A stretch of 64,000 nt of DNA from Byssothecium circinans (lineage: Eukaryota; Ascomycota; Dothideomycetes; Pleosporales; Massarinaceae), in assembly GCA_010015675.1 (NCBI GenBank), contig ML977029.1, positions 39,954 to 103,953 on the forward strand, read 5' to 3'. The position numbers and the translations under genes are program-made. The notes beneath the pieces were generated by a model. The model saw nothing but the letters and a program-made list of their open reading frames with translations. It ran no database searches and was not told the origin of the DNA. Below, piece after piece: positions 35,944 to 48,016 of this stretch (positions are counted from its first letter, which is position 1; every line of letters starts with the position of its first letter).

Positions 35944-37441
35944 GGCGGGGAATAGATTGCTGGTGGTGCACCGGGCTGGATTGAAATGTTGCTATTCTTG
36001 CTCCAGAAATTCTGATGCTTAGCTCAGCGGTACTCGGACCAGGTGCGGCCAGCCAATCATGAGCGCATTCGTTCAAGGATTTGCCCACAGTGGACAGAAA
36101 CTTCACAAAGTCAACAAATCTCTTCAATCCGGAACAGAGAGGAACTATATCCAAACCTGAGTTCGCAATCCAGCTCGTTAGAAATCCCAAGGGCTGAACT
36201 CATTGGCCAGGCCAAAGGTGTGGTGCGCAAATGATGCTCCTTATTACCGCAACATTTCCTCTATGAAGGCAGATCGCCATTTCTTCTCTACTTCAACCCT
36301 TTACTGCCCCACCTGACACGATTTCTTACCGACGGTTCGTTGAGGGATTACAGCACCATTAACGCTCAGGCGTATGCCTCACTGGCGAGACTACCGGTGC
36401 GAATCCGGAATACAGCAAAGTCAACCGCTTTGCCTCCTATGGGCCGTGATTTTTTGAGAGCTACTGGGGACTGAAAAAATACTTCATCAAAGCGGCCAAG
36501 ACGGATTGATGCGAATGCGAGGAAACCGAGGCAGCAAGTGGCCAAAGTGGATCAGATTCTGACGATCAAGAGAAGCCGACCGAACTGCGACCTGATAATC
36601 ATCGAGCACTCAGCGAATCCATTTCGTCCCGGGGTCGCCGGTCTCGATAGACAGATTGGTGTCCGTTCAGGCGTTGGCTGCATGCCTCGGTAGGGTCGAC
36701 CATGGGAAGAGGAAAAGGTCATAGGATTCTGATATGCCTGCGAGGGCAAGAAGCCGAACCGATACGGCAGCAAAGGGAGATAAGACTGCTTCATCCATGC
36801 ACTCGTTTTGCCACGTCTCTGGAAAGATGAACCACGTTCCCTGGGATCTTCAGCTGGGAGGGTCTCACATCCATCGGGCCAGAAATTAGCAGTAGAAGGT
36901 AGCCAGTGGTGGGGACCGACACCAGGACCCCGTATGATCACTGGTACTCCGACCACGAACAAAATTCCTGTTCACATGTCTTCGGGACCATTTCTAGTCT
37001 CTCGAAGGACTTAATGCCTGAACTCCCGCTTAAGGCATCGCCTCCTACCCAGACATCCTTCTTCAGATTGCCCATCAGACTGCGAAAGAGGGAAGTCTAT
37101 ACCAACATTACACCCAATCCGCCCAAAATTCCTCGTCAACTCGCCTTCAGCATGCTCTATAGCCACGACGAGGTCATCATCCTGAATTTTCCCGTCCTTG
37201 GGCATCAACACATCTCTGCACCGCGCGAGTTTGCTATTAAAAAGCGCTCTTCTACTTAGTACGAGATCATATAATGCACCTAGTATATCCCTAGTGCTAG
37301 CAAGATTAGATCTAGCGTTATAACATTTAAAGGCTGCTTCTATAATATGCCCTTGGGTCTCTAAACACATGTCCACGCACTATTAAACACTGTCATCCGT
37401 AACAATCAGCACATCGCTAGCAATCAGCCAGCCGAGCGACC
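35944..37441. other. Spacer with only degenerate coding signal
   Basis: Short frames on both strands, such as 37011-37376 (-), look protein-like but match nothing I know. They may be fragments of the same decayed locus that continues to the right. Confidence 0.4.
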
Positions 37442-38256
37442 TAAGGCGCGCGAATTAGGCATCAACGCTCTGTCTAACGGCCTGTACTTTCGCGAGTATA
37501 TTAAGGTTACATACAGCATAGCTGTCGTCTCGTTCGTAAGTGCCCAGCTTAAGGCAGTGGCCAAAGGTACAGTTAGCGGCTTCGTTAAAAAGGTTAAGCT
37601 TTTCGACGCCAGAGTTCTGTATGCCATAATAGAGAATGGGAAGCTGAGAACACTCAGCCTGGCCGATTGTACACTACCACAGTCGCCGTCGTCACCAGCA
37701 TCCATTTTTTTGCCTCGCATGCCCTACTGATATCGCTCTCTTGGCCCCCTCCAGAGCAAGACTCAGCAGCCCTTCTGGCGGTTTCGCTGATGAAGTCACC
37801 CTTGAGGCGGTGTAAGATCCAAGATCAACGACAACCCCTTCTAGTGATACGGCTGAAGTCGCCTCTCAGTCGGAGCAGGATCAAGGATCTTTGATGATCC
37901 CCTCTGGCAATTCAGCTGCTGAAGTCATCTTCTAATCGGATCATGACCAAGACACCAGGACAACCACCCTTGTTGGTGAAGTCACTCACCAGCAGGACCA
38001 AAGCTCCACGGCGACCATCTCTCATGATCCTGGCTTCGAAAAATCATTCCCGAGGGGTTTGCTGCTTTCGTTCGCCAACGGCGTAGAATCCGTTGTCAAT
38101 AATCCCAAGCTCCACCCCAATAATGAGCGAATCGCAAAAAGACTTCTCGAAAACACTCTCGAAAGATTGGTATCTAGCCAAGTCAGCCCACAGATCCATC
38201 GACTTATGCCGTTAAACACATACGGCTTTGGGGAAAAGGAAAGGAAAGGACGCTGA
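37442..38256 (+). pseudogene. Decayed gene with degenerate tandem protein repeats
   Basis: From about 37744 one frame runs to a TGA at 38254-38256 and is broken by TAA at 37813-37815 and at 37936-37938. Both stops sit where CAA would fit the sequence around them. The frame holds about four imperfect repeats of 20-22 residues with the pattern (A/G)EV, then Gln/Asp, then STTT or TATI. Examples are ADEVTLEAV, TAEVASQSEQDQGS, AAEVIF and GEVTHQQDQSST. A non-repeat part with ERIAKRLLENTLERLVSSQV follows. A protein-like segment just upstream (YFREYIKVTYSIAVVSFV, 37480-37535) lies in another frame, which implies a frameshift. I do not recognise the family. Confidence 0.5.
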
Positions 38257-40489
38257 ATACTTCTGGAATCATCGATCAGAACACTGGACGGCTCCAAAGA
38301 ATGACACGAAAAAGGAACCCATGAGGAAAATCCTCCAACTGCTCCGATCCCCTTGGCTTCACCATTTCGGTGGGCGTATTGCCCTTGGAATTCAGGTATG
38401 GGGACGGCAAGTGGGAAGCTTTGGATTCGAAAAGCCACAAGCGTATTTTGGCGGTCCATAGCATTGTTGATCTTTTTGTAGATCCCGAACACTCGGTTCA
38501 CATGTACAGTATATATTTTGAGGTCCTTGATGATAGCATGCTTGATCCATCCAATCCCAAGCCAGTCCCGCTCGATTGCAATTCCCTCCGAACAACTTTG
38601 CTATAGCATATTGGTAAACCTTTGATACGCCTCATAGGCCCTCTGTGCAAGGTAAAGTAGCACACACCAAGCGAACAATCTGTCATTGTAGACATAAATT
38701 CTCAATGGTCAGCACTTCCAGCCGCTCGAGGCTGCACTTCTTTTGGTCCTCTTCCGCCCGGTTGAGCAATGATGAGATAGAGTCACCGTTTCGGATAGAA
38801 GGCTCGAGGGGTGGCAATGCGCTCATTTAGCGGGAGTAGATACGGACCCAGCTTGCGTCCATGGACCAATTGCCGGACCTGTCTCGGGGGGAGGGGAAGG
38901 ACCAGGGAGCCCTTCCAGCTATTTGAATCTACCTTGCGGACGTTCTTCGAATTGACTGTAAGAACGTCTTCAATTTCACTTCTTCACACACTAGCACCAT
39001 GTTCTAGGGATATGGATTCCCAAAGGTTAAGAAGCAGCGGAGGACTACGTCGAAGGAGCCATTGAATAATGTTTGCCTTGTAAGGGAAGTGGGTGAATAT
39101 CTCTCTAGTGAAGAGCGAGCGGTGATTATTTTCCAAGACGACCGTCACACAAGCTAATGAGCGGTCACGGCCGCGAATCAGCGAATGAGCGTCTGACCAT
39201 CACTATACGTTGGCTAGATTACCTACATATCCTACTGTAGCGCACAACCTAGAGTAGTTGAAGCCTTAGTACAGGAATATCGTGCTTTTGAAAGAAGGTA
39301 TAGATACATTTAGGGGCTGAGGGAATTTAGACACAGGCTTGGTAGAGCGTAGACACCTTTTCAAGCTCTAAAAGGACTGCAAAAATGATTCACTGATACG
39401 CCTAAAGCGCAGAACGGTAAAAGCCTTTGGCCAATAGCTAGAGGATGGAAACAATTAGGCAGGTACGATTCCATATACTCGTAACACAAGTAATAACAAC
39501 CATGCCAACAACAATAACAATCGAGCACCAAGGAGTAAATAACACTCCCTGTTGATCACAGTAACAACAACAACCACGCACCAGAGAGTAAGCAAGGCTC
39601 CACGTCCTTGAAAAGTAATTACCTGGCTGGCTCGCTGTAGATGAGATTAGCTACCTATTCCTATTCATATGAGGCAGGACGTTGATTTACAGTCTGCTTC
39701 GACGGATCCTCAGGGACGTGTCCACCTTTGACCATGGCTCCGGTGGCGGTCTCACCCTGTACGGAGCAGTGAGCTTTCTTGCCGTCCTCGCTCTGGTGAG
39801 ACATGTTTGTAATAGTGACTGTTTTATTAGCTTCACGTCCTCTTCGTTGAACAGACTGCTGTTCTCGAAGCGCTCGAATCCTTGACTTTAGAGAGAGCCG
39901 CGCTCTTCACACCTGCGCCGACGGGCGCCGGAGAAGCGCTTATATCCATCTCCGGACTCGGGGAGGTAGACTGGAATATTATTCTTGAGAGATTTGTGGA
40001 AGACTTGGCCAATGAGAGATATGTTGGGCCTAGCTTTAATTTTGGTGATGCAAGTTTACTTCTCCCGGAGTCTCGCAGACTCATTTTCTCCTCCAGCTTT
40101 TGGTACATAGCATGTAAGCTGGTTAGATTAAGGCAAGTCTCGCCTTAGCCTTTCATCATCGGGCCATTGCAATAGATCATAACACCTCCGAGGACTCGGA
40201 AGGCATGGTGAGGGTTGGAACGCTGTGTAGACGGTATGGTTCGCCAACAGCAGCACACGCAGGAAAGAGACCAGGGTGACGAATCTCATGAGCATGCGGC
40301 ACAATATCTGATGAGGCGGTAAATGTAATTAATTAGTATATATACATAAGAACAAGATGCGGTTGTCGGGTACCGTTTGTCCCTTAGTTTGCCATCACCA
40401 ACGCCTCAAGCATCTCCCTGGAGAGCATCAATCAAGACTTCCTCTCCTCCACTTGAGCGTCCCGACAGCGGTGCTCCAAAGTGATTGAA
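38257..40489. other. Spacer with gene fragments but no supported gene
   Basis: Peptides such as DGKWEALDSKSHKRILAVHS (about 38400) continue the impression of a decayed gene without an intact frame. The frame at 39882-40148 (+), with ERFVEDLANERYVGPSFNFG, is short and unrecognised. I see nothing definite in the rest. Confidence 0.4.
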
Positions 40490-41675
40490 TCATAGCATCT
40501 GAAACGCCCGAAACTCCCTCGACGCCAGCACAGCCGAGGCGGAGGGCCTTTCGCCCGGATTAACCACCAACATCAGACGAAGAAGGTCCCTCAACTGCTC
40601 CGGTATCTCCACCTTTCGGGTCTCCTCCTCGAAGGGCGAGATCGCTTCCGGGATTTGCTCCTCTTCGGCGAAACTTATGGCGACTTCGACTTCGGCTTTG
40701 AGGGTAGGACGCTCAAACTCGTCAGGAGGCGGAATATACCAGTTCGGAAAGAGCCGTTTGATCTTTGCCATGCACCAAGGCTCGTTGATGAAAGGATGAG
40801 GGCTGTCCCCCACTCCCAAGACACGAGGCTTGATCCAGCAAAGCAGCATCGCGGCAACGGCCCAGACCTGCGATGGCTGAGTGCACGCCTGGCCTAGGAA
40901 GACTTCAGGGGCGCGCATAGCGTATGGTTGGGCGTTGAAAAGATGGCCAGCCGGGACAACTAGAAGCGTGTTAGTAAAGGCATCTACCTCGTCTAGCAAT
41001 ACTTGCCTACCAAGTCCCAAGTCGCCTACTTTGGCGATAACACGGCCAGTCTCGATGCTAGAAAGTAGGATATTGGCGGGTTTGTAGTCTGGGCTGATTA
41101 GCGATGCCAACTCTTCACGATCAGATATTGTACCTGTATTCACATATTGTTGGCTGGCTAGAACGGCGCAACTGGCTAATGCCTCCTTTATGACCGCCTT
41201 GATGAGGGCGTAGGTGCGCATATCAGGCTGGTATTTTACATCTGCAAGAGTGGTGTCCAGCCATTCCAAAGCGATGGTGTGCTTGTCAAGCACCTCGTAC
41301 ATTTGCCGGAAGCACGTGGCTGAGGCGACACCAGGAAGTAGATAAGTCTGACGTTCACGGCTCAGGTTTTCCGTGGCAGTTTCATCGTCAGGCGAAGCGT
41401 TTTTGATGATAGCCCTGGGCGGCTGAGTTAGCGCCAGAGTTTGGACACGGTTCATGCAACACAACGAACCAGTGTGGAGCATTGGAGGCATTCTCGCGTG
41501 GAAGAACCCTGGCTTTGAAGACGGCGGATGCGTGTGTGTTATCTCCTTTAACAGCATCTACGATGCGGTAGCCCCAATGGGCGCCTTGAAGGAGGTGCCC
41601 AGGAGCAAGAGACGACATGGTTCTTGATGAAGAGTTCCTTGCAGTAGAGCAAGTCAGATGAATGAGTGAGCGCAT
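40490..41675 (-). CDS. Divergent protein-kinase-like protein
   Basis: Exons 41675-41470, 41414-41134, 41088-41011 and 40959-40490 join to 344 residues. The N-lobe has a short VFKARVL strand and AIIKNA, which may hold the ATP-binding Lys. The catalytic loop reads VNTDYKPANILLS (NTD in place of HRD), the metal-binding motif is KVGDLGLV (DLG for DFG) and the APE motif is YAMRAPEVFLG. The last lobe ends with NPGERPSASAVLASREF, as in true kinases. The Gly-rich loop is not obvious. Introns use GCTAATC and CTAAC branch points. Either ATG, at 41675 or at 41618 (MSSLAPGHLLQG), could start the protein. The second fits relatives better, but the first is met first by the ribosome. Confidence 0.8.
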
Positions 41676-42455
41676 TGTGAGAATATAAAAGGTGAAGAGG
41701 GTGGGTGGATGGATGGATGATGGACGCGGTGAGACATATTGGCAAATGCCAGAGATGCGCACGGACGCTCACAAAGTATGGAATATCCAATAGCACATAG
41801 CGCTGATGTGGATGACATTGTTACCATTTTGATAAATCCAGGCGTAAACATCAGCTTTTAACAACAGGCAGTCTCAAAGAAATACGCTGTGAAAGCACGC
41901 GTTGCCATCGGGTGGAGTATCAGGTACTAAAAGTTTCCCCGGGATAGAATTTTGTAGAGTATAGTAATTAGGTCATTTCGTAAGAGAGTACCAACAAGGG
42001 ATTTTCCTAAGACCAGGTGTATTAACGGTCCTAACTATCAGAAAAGCATTTTCTCCATGTGGTATACAGCGCTCCCAGGTCCCAGTCTCTCGCGGAAAAG
42101 TCATCTCGGGAAGTATCAAAGGGACAAACTCCAACTTTTAGGCGGAGTCATATACGCCGCATCCACCTTGAGTAAGCTTTGTAAATAACTTGATTCTACT
42201 AATATCCGGAGGATTTCTTACCGCGAGTCTGAGAGCGCCGCTCAAAGCTATAGTTATCACTACAAGACTTAGGTAAGCACTGCCCATGCGCCATACCCCT
42301 TGTAGGTTAGCGCGGCCGGAAGAATTGCGCACCGCACAAAACAGCCCAAGCATCCAGTCCACCCCACCTTGCCAGCCCAAACACGCAGAAAACTTTGTCT
42401 TCCCACCACCGACCCCAACTGATTGCTCTGTCCTTAAATACACATCGTCGCAATC
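41676..42455. promoter_or_regulatory. Divergent promoter region, kinase-like gene and eEF1B gamma
   Basis: The two genes are transcribed away from each other across these 780 bases. I see no further gene and no clear TATA box for eEF1B gamma; the sequence before its start is CT-rich. Confidence 0.45.
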
Positions 42456-43983
42456 ATGGTCTTCGGCAAACTCTACTCCTATGAGGTACGCTCTCCCCAA
42501 TCGCGCCTGAATTGCGAATTCTTGGGCCGGTGACTGACGCCACTGTAGGGCAACCCGCGCACCACATCGCTGCTCGCCGTCGCGAAGGAGAATGGCCTTG
42601 AGCTCGAATTTGTCCCGACCGAGCCGGCCAAGGGCGTCTCTACTGAGTACCTCAAGCTCAACAAGCTCGGCAAGGTACCGACCTTCGAGGGCGCTGATGG
42701 TTACGTTCTGAGCGAGTCCATCGCCATCGCCGTGTACTGTAAGTGCAGCTGCCAGGCAAATTTCTTTCGTTGCGCAAAAGGATGAGATATCATTATACAG
42801 TTATCCCTGTCTGAACACTAATGTTGAGATCTTGTACTCTGATTTCGTTGCGCTTGCCGTCGTTTTAAGTTTGCGGGGAAATGGTGGTGACTCAGACTGA
42901 CGTACTTATGCAGTGACATCCCAGAACGAGAAAACCACCCTCCTGGGTAAGACCAAGCAGGACTACGCTTCCATCCTCCGATGGATGTCCTTCGCCAACA
43001 GCGAGATCCTCCCCCCCCTCGGTGGCTGGTTCCGCCCCCTCATCGGCCGCGACCCGTACAACAAGAAGAATGTGGAGGAGTCACAGAAGGCAGCCCTCAA
43101 GGCCGTCCATGCTCTTGAGGAGCACCTCCTGACACACACCTACCTTGTCGGCGAGCGTCTGACTCTAGCTGACCTCTTCGCTACCTCCATCCTCGCCCGC
43201 GGTTTCCAGTATTTCTTCGACGAGGCATGGCGTTCTGCGAACCCCAACGTCACCCGTTGGTACGAGACGGTATACAACGTACCGAGCTACTCAGCAGTTG
43301 CTGGCAAGCTCGAGTACATCAAGGAGGCCATCAAGTACGTGCCGCCGAAGAAGGAGGCCGCCCCCAAGAAGGAACAGGCCAAGCCTAAGCCCAAGAAGGA
43401 GGAGGCTGCCGACGAGGACGAGGACGAGAAGCCCGCTGCTCCCAAGGCCAAGCACCCGCTTGAGCTTCTTCCCCGCGCCACATTCGTTCTTGATGACTGG
43501 AAGCGCAAGTACTCCAACGAGGAGACCCGCGAAGTCGCTCTGCCCTGGTTCTGGGAGAACGTCAACTTCGAGGAGTACTCCATCTGGAAGGTTGACTACA
43601 AGTACAATGACGAGTTGAAAAAAGTTTTCATGACCTCCAACTTGATCGGTATGTCAATGGCTTGATATTGTGAGAGTTCCTACTAACAAGGGATAGGTGG
43701 TTTCTTCGCTCGTCTCGAGGCTTCCCGCAAGTACATTTTCGGAGCTGCTTCCGTGTACGGTTCCGAAAACGACTCCATCATCCAGGGTGCGTTCGTCATC
43801 CGCGGTCAGGAGGCTCTCCCCGCTTTCGACGTCGCCCCCGACTACGAGAGCTACGAGTTCACCAAGCTTGACCCCAAGAAGGAAGAGGACAAGGAGTTTG
43901 TCAACGACCAGTGGGCGTGGGATAAGCCAATCACTGTTAACGGCAAGACGTACGAGTGGGCCGACGGTAAGGTGTTCAAGTAA
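42456..43983 (+). CDS. Translation elongation factor 1B gamma subunit
   Basis: Exons 42456-42485, 42549-42738, 42914-43648 and 43697-43983 give 413 residues. A glutathione-S-transferase-like N-terminal domain (NKLGKVPTFEG, SESIAIAVYL, VGERLTLADLFATSI) is followed by a Lys/Glu/Ala-rich linker and the eEF1G domain (PRATFVLDDWKRKYSNEETR, ALPWFWENVNFEEYSIW). The latter ends in TYEWADGKVFK. The protein anchors the eEF1B nucleotide-exchange complex that recharges eEF1A with GTP. One intron ends in the consensus branch TACTAAC. High codon bias fits a strongly expressed gene. Confidence 0.96.
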
Positions 43984-44260
43984 GGGCTTTCTCTGTGGAG
44001 GAGCGGCGGAACGGTAATGATGGGATGAATGTTACGATTTCGTGATGGACGTGAGCATGTGGGATGAGGATGAAGTCTGGGGTGGAACGGATTTGGGCAG
44101 CTTTTCGTAGATACACAAGGGTTGCTACCTGTTACAGCTCGCTTGGGACGGAGATAAAAGTCGAAACAATTGAGCTTGTTGCCCAATCACCTTTTTCACG
44201 TGCAAATGAGGGATGGCCTGGTCGCAGAGAAGGAGTTGGGTGGGTCAATGTGTGGGATGG
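43984..44260. other. 3' flank of eEF1B gamma
   Basis: No gene is visible between the stop codon and the MITE. Confidence 0.5.
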
Positions 44261-44524
44261 CACGCGGTTCACGGAAAAACGCCCACTCAGAACTCTATGC
44301 TATCCCTGCTAACACGAAGCAAACAACAACAAATCTTCCTCCTTTAAAGCTTCCCTACACAATGAAATATAAGAATTATTTAATAATAATACTATAGGAA
44401 TAACGCTAAAGCTTTCTAGTTCCTAATGGATATAAAAATGCGTAGAAAATATTATAGTTGTGAGCTGGCCAGCCTTCAGCAAGAGTGATGTTTTGTGAGT
44501 GGGCGTTTTTCCGTGAACCGCGTG
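44261..44524. mobile_element. MITE with perfect 29-bp terminal inverted repeats
   Basis: The 29 bases at 44261-44289, starting CACGCGGTTCACGGAAAAAC, are the exact reverse complement of 44496-44524. The 264-bp element has an AT-rich interior with no coding capacity. GATGG directly precedes the left repeat and directly follows the right one, a plausible 5-bp target-site duplication. Identity between the two arms suggests recent insertion. The superfamily cannot be told from this copy. Confidence 0.82.
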
Positions 44525-46036
44525 GATGGTTGCCGTTAGGCAGAACCTCGGCCATGGTACCCCGCATTCATGGCTTTGATGTGCGACATGGGAGCTGGAG
44601 GTGAATGCGTCAGAGGTACGTGTATCTCTTGAGTTATTTGGGTTTCATGACCTTGATCCGGGTCTTTCGATGACATCTAGATGGCAGTGCGTCGCTAACG
44701 TAGCTATTCCTTAGGCAACCTTGGAAGGATCGGAAAGGCATGATCAGAAAGTTATGGCCGGATTCTTGACGTGAATGAACGAGAATAATGGGAGCTTGAA
44801 AAGAAAGTAGAGCGGGAGTTCCCATAATACCAGGCCCCATTAATACATAGCCTTGCAAGACGACATCACAAACACAGCAATGTCACGTTTCCAGTGCGGT
44901 CCGACTACGATGAACATTCTCGCTGCACCGCACCGAAGAAGTGAGCAGAGGACGATACCAACGATGGAAACGACTTGATAATACGCCGACCAATCACGTC
45001 GCGCCACAGCAGCCCCAAGCCTGAGGCCAACATGCACGGATGCGGCGGACTAGCCTGTGGCTTGGTTCCACGGCTTCATCCGGATGCTGGTTGGTTGGTT
45101 GGTTGGCAGAAGCAACGAAAAGTGCCAATGCCCAGTGCGCAAAGGCCCGGAGAGAGACACCCTGGCAGGGGTGGTGCTTGTCCGAGGGATCCATGGCGCT
45201 GTTGTCTGGATGCCCTTTAACCTTCGGACCTTTGCTGTGCTGGTGCTGTGCTGTCGAGTCTGGACATCTGCTTGGGTGTCGCGCGCATGCCTGCCTACCT
45301 GCACCGGGGACGTTTTATTGAGGACCAGATTGTGAAGTGAAGCGAAGAGAAGAGGGAGTGAGGGTACGGTACTTCTGTATTGAATTGGACTGGAGTGACG
45401 TAGGGCGCGCCGTGCGTCTGTGTCTTTGTCTGCATCCGCGTCTGCTGCTGTCGCTCGCACCGGCTGGGAGCTGCGCGCATTTTCGATTGGGGACTCTGGG
45501 AAGGGAAGGGAAAGAGTCGCGAGGCCAGGCTGGTTTGGATTGTATTTCGGTGTGCGGAAGGGAAAGGGAAGCAAGGACTCGACTCACGCGACGGGTATCT
45601 GCATTCCACAGAAGGGCACGGCGCTGTGCGACGGGACTCGGATCTCTTATCTGGCTTGTACCCGGGGTTCGCGCTGCGATTTCTTCAAACGCGCCAGGTG
45701 GTTCGAAGGTTCAAATAGCGAACTGCTGGGAGTTGGATTGTTGGGTTGAGAGGTCTACCGAGGAAGAAGCTGTTCCAAGATTTCTTGTCGAACCGACTGA
45801 GGGAAGTGGGTTCCCTTTGAGACAGGCGTGGGGCTGAGACATACTGTGTGCGCAGCCGCTGCGAAAGAAGCAATTTGCGATCGAAGATCTGAAGAGATTG
45901 GGACGCGGGTAGGGCTGAGACCCAATCGTGCAGACGATTGACGAGGTATTAGCGAGGGTGAAGAGTTTTGAGGGAGGTTTGCGAGGAGATAGATTGAGGA
46001 TTGAGGGACTGATCGGGTTGCTTGGTGGAAGAGGCG
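44525..46036. other. Spacer before the phosphodiesterase gene
   Basis: No gene is supported. A GGTT tandem repeat lies near 45090-45107. The last few hundred bases should hold the promoter and leader of the phosphodiesterase gene. Confidence 0.5.
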
Positions 46037-48016
46037 ATGAAGGAAAGAAAAGCAAGCGATTCGGTTGTGCAGGTGCGGCGGACGAGTGGGTATTCGAATG
46101 AGCCTGCCATTCAGGTGATTTGTTTGGTATGTATCTTTTCACTGCTCATGCCATTGCCGATACGTCTTCCATCGAGAATTATACACCTCAAGACGATCCG
46201 CTAACATGCTTAGGGCTCCGGAGGCGGTCCCAGCGAAGACAACGTCACCGGCTTCCTCGTCCGCTCCACCGCTTCCAAATGGGCCAAGAACTCGGTCCTT
46301 GCTGTAGATGCAGGTTCCCATCTCGCATCCATCACGCGCATCCTCAAAAACGACTTCCCTCTCGTTTCCAACCCCACCCCCGAACTCAAACCAACACCCC
46401 AACCGCGAAATGGTACCAGCGGACGGGACCTCGAAACGCCCTCCCCAGGAACCGCAAACGTCTCTCAATCAGACTCAGACTATGGTCTTGATTCGCCCAC
46501 GTCGGATGCTCCGGAAGCGGTGTGGACGACATTGAAGCATGGCGCTTTTGCGGGCTTGCCGTTTCCGAATGCGAGTGCGAGGGCGAATGCACTGCATGTA
46601 GTGAGGGAGCATGTTTCCACGTACTTGATCACGCACCCGCATCTCGATCACGTATCAGGCTTCGTAATCAACACGGCAGCCTTCCACAACACATCACGGC
46701 CGAAACGATTAGCAGCGCTCCCCTTCACCGTCGACGCCATCAAAACCCACATCTTCAACAACATCGTCTGGCCCAACCTCACCGACGAAGACGGCGGCGT
46801 AGGTCTAGTAACTTTCCAACGCCTCGCCGAGGGCGGCAACATCGCGCTCGGCGAAGGCAGCGGAAGAGGATACATCGAAGTCTGCGACGGCCTGAGCGTC
46901 CGAGGCTTCAAAGTCAGCCATGGCCATTGCATGCGCGGCCCCGTCCACGTCCACCGTGGCTCCATCCCCAACATCCCCGAAACACCAAGCATAGGCATCC
47001 ACCGCGCCTCCACGCACCACACGCTCGACCACCCCATCCCCGGCATCGCCGAAGGCCGCGGCGAGCAACGATCCCTCAGTTTCTCCATCGCGCAAAGCGC
47101 ACCGGGAACGCCCCTCTACAACGGCGGCGGCGGCGGCGAACCCGGCGGCCGGGGCAGCACCAGCGCCGCCGCCCCCGTCAACGAATGCGTCATCGACAGC
47201 ACCGCGTACTTCATCCGCACCGAATCCACACCCCACACCCCCACGAAAGAAGTCCTGATCTTCGGCGACGTCGAGCCGGACTCTATCTCGCTCTCCCCGC
47301 GCACCGCGCATGTATGGGCCGAAGCCGCGCCCAAGATCGCCGCGGGGACATTGGCGGGCATCTTCATCGAGTGCAGCTATACCAACGTGCAAGGCGACGC
47401 CGTACTTTACGGACACCTCGCGCCGCGGCATCTACTCTCCGAGCTGCAGAATCTGGCGGAGATGGTGAAGGAGGCGCGGAAGGAGCATGAGTTTATCAAG
47501 GAAGAAGCTAGGAAGGGGCGGAAGAGGAAGAGGGCTAGTAATGCGTTGCTTTCAGGCGCTGGTGCTAGTGCTGGGGCCGGGGATGCAGGGGAAGTGGGGA
47601 GGAAATCTTCGCGCTCGAGGGCGTATGCCGCGCCGAAGGATATTGAGGATGACGTTATGACGGATTATGCTACGTCGCCTACTCCAGGCCCGGTCGGACG
47701 CACGGGAGGCACGGGGACACATACACCCACAACGACGGTGACACAGCACGCGCATCCCTCGGCCCCGGCGGCCCCCAACCTCAACAGCGTGAGCGCGGAA
47801 CATAGTAAAGCGCTGCTCACGGCTGCCTTTGACGTGCCGCTCAAGGGCGTCAAGGTCGTGATTATCCATGTCAAGGATAGCTTGGCGGACGGGCCGATGG
47901 TGGGGGATGGGATATTGAGGGAGTTGAGGGAAGGGGAGAGGGAGTTGGCGGAGAGGGGGAGGGGGTTGGGGTGTGTGTTTGAGATTGCGGTTGGTGGGGG
48001 GAGTTATTGGTTTTAG
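46037..48016 (+). CDS. PDE1: Low-affinity (class II) cAMP phosphodiesterase
   Basis: Exons 46037-46126 and 46214-48016 join to 630 residues. The metallo-beta-lactamase-type metal site of class II phosphodiesterases reads THPHLDHVSG. The intron falls just before GSGGGPSEDNVTGFLV, the usual N-terminal block, and it has a CTAAC branch. Further conserved blocks are KVSHGHC, VLIFGDVEPDS, AGIFIECSYTN, GHLAPRHLLSEL and VVIIHVKDSLADG. Inserts between blocks, including a Gly-rich segment near residue 330 and a basic, disordered one near 440-540, make it longer than the yeast enzyme. It hydrolyses cAMP and so damps protein kinase A signalling. Confidence 0.93.

Noticed and set aside
36396..36408. GGTGCGAATCCGG, resembling a tRNA T-arm
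   Set aside because: No matching acceptor, D or anticodon arms could be folded around it.
46522..47490. A 322-codon frame overlapping the phosphodiesterase in another frame
   Set aside because: Its composition is almost only Arg, His and Pro, the typical shadow of a GC-rich gene.
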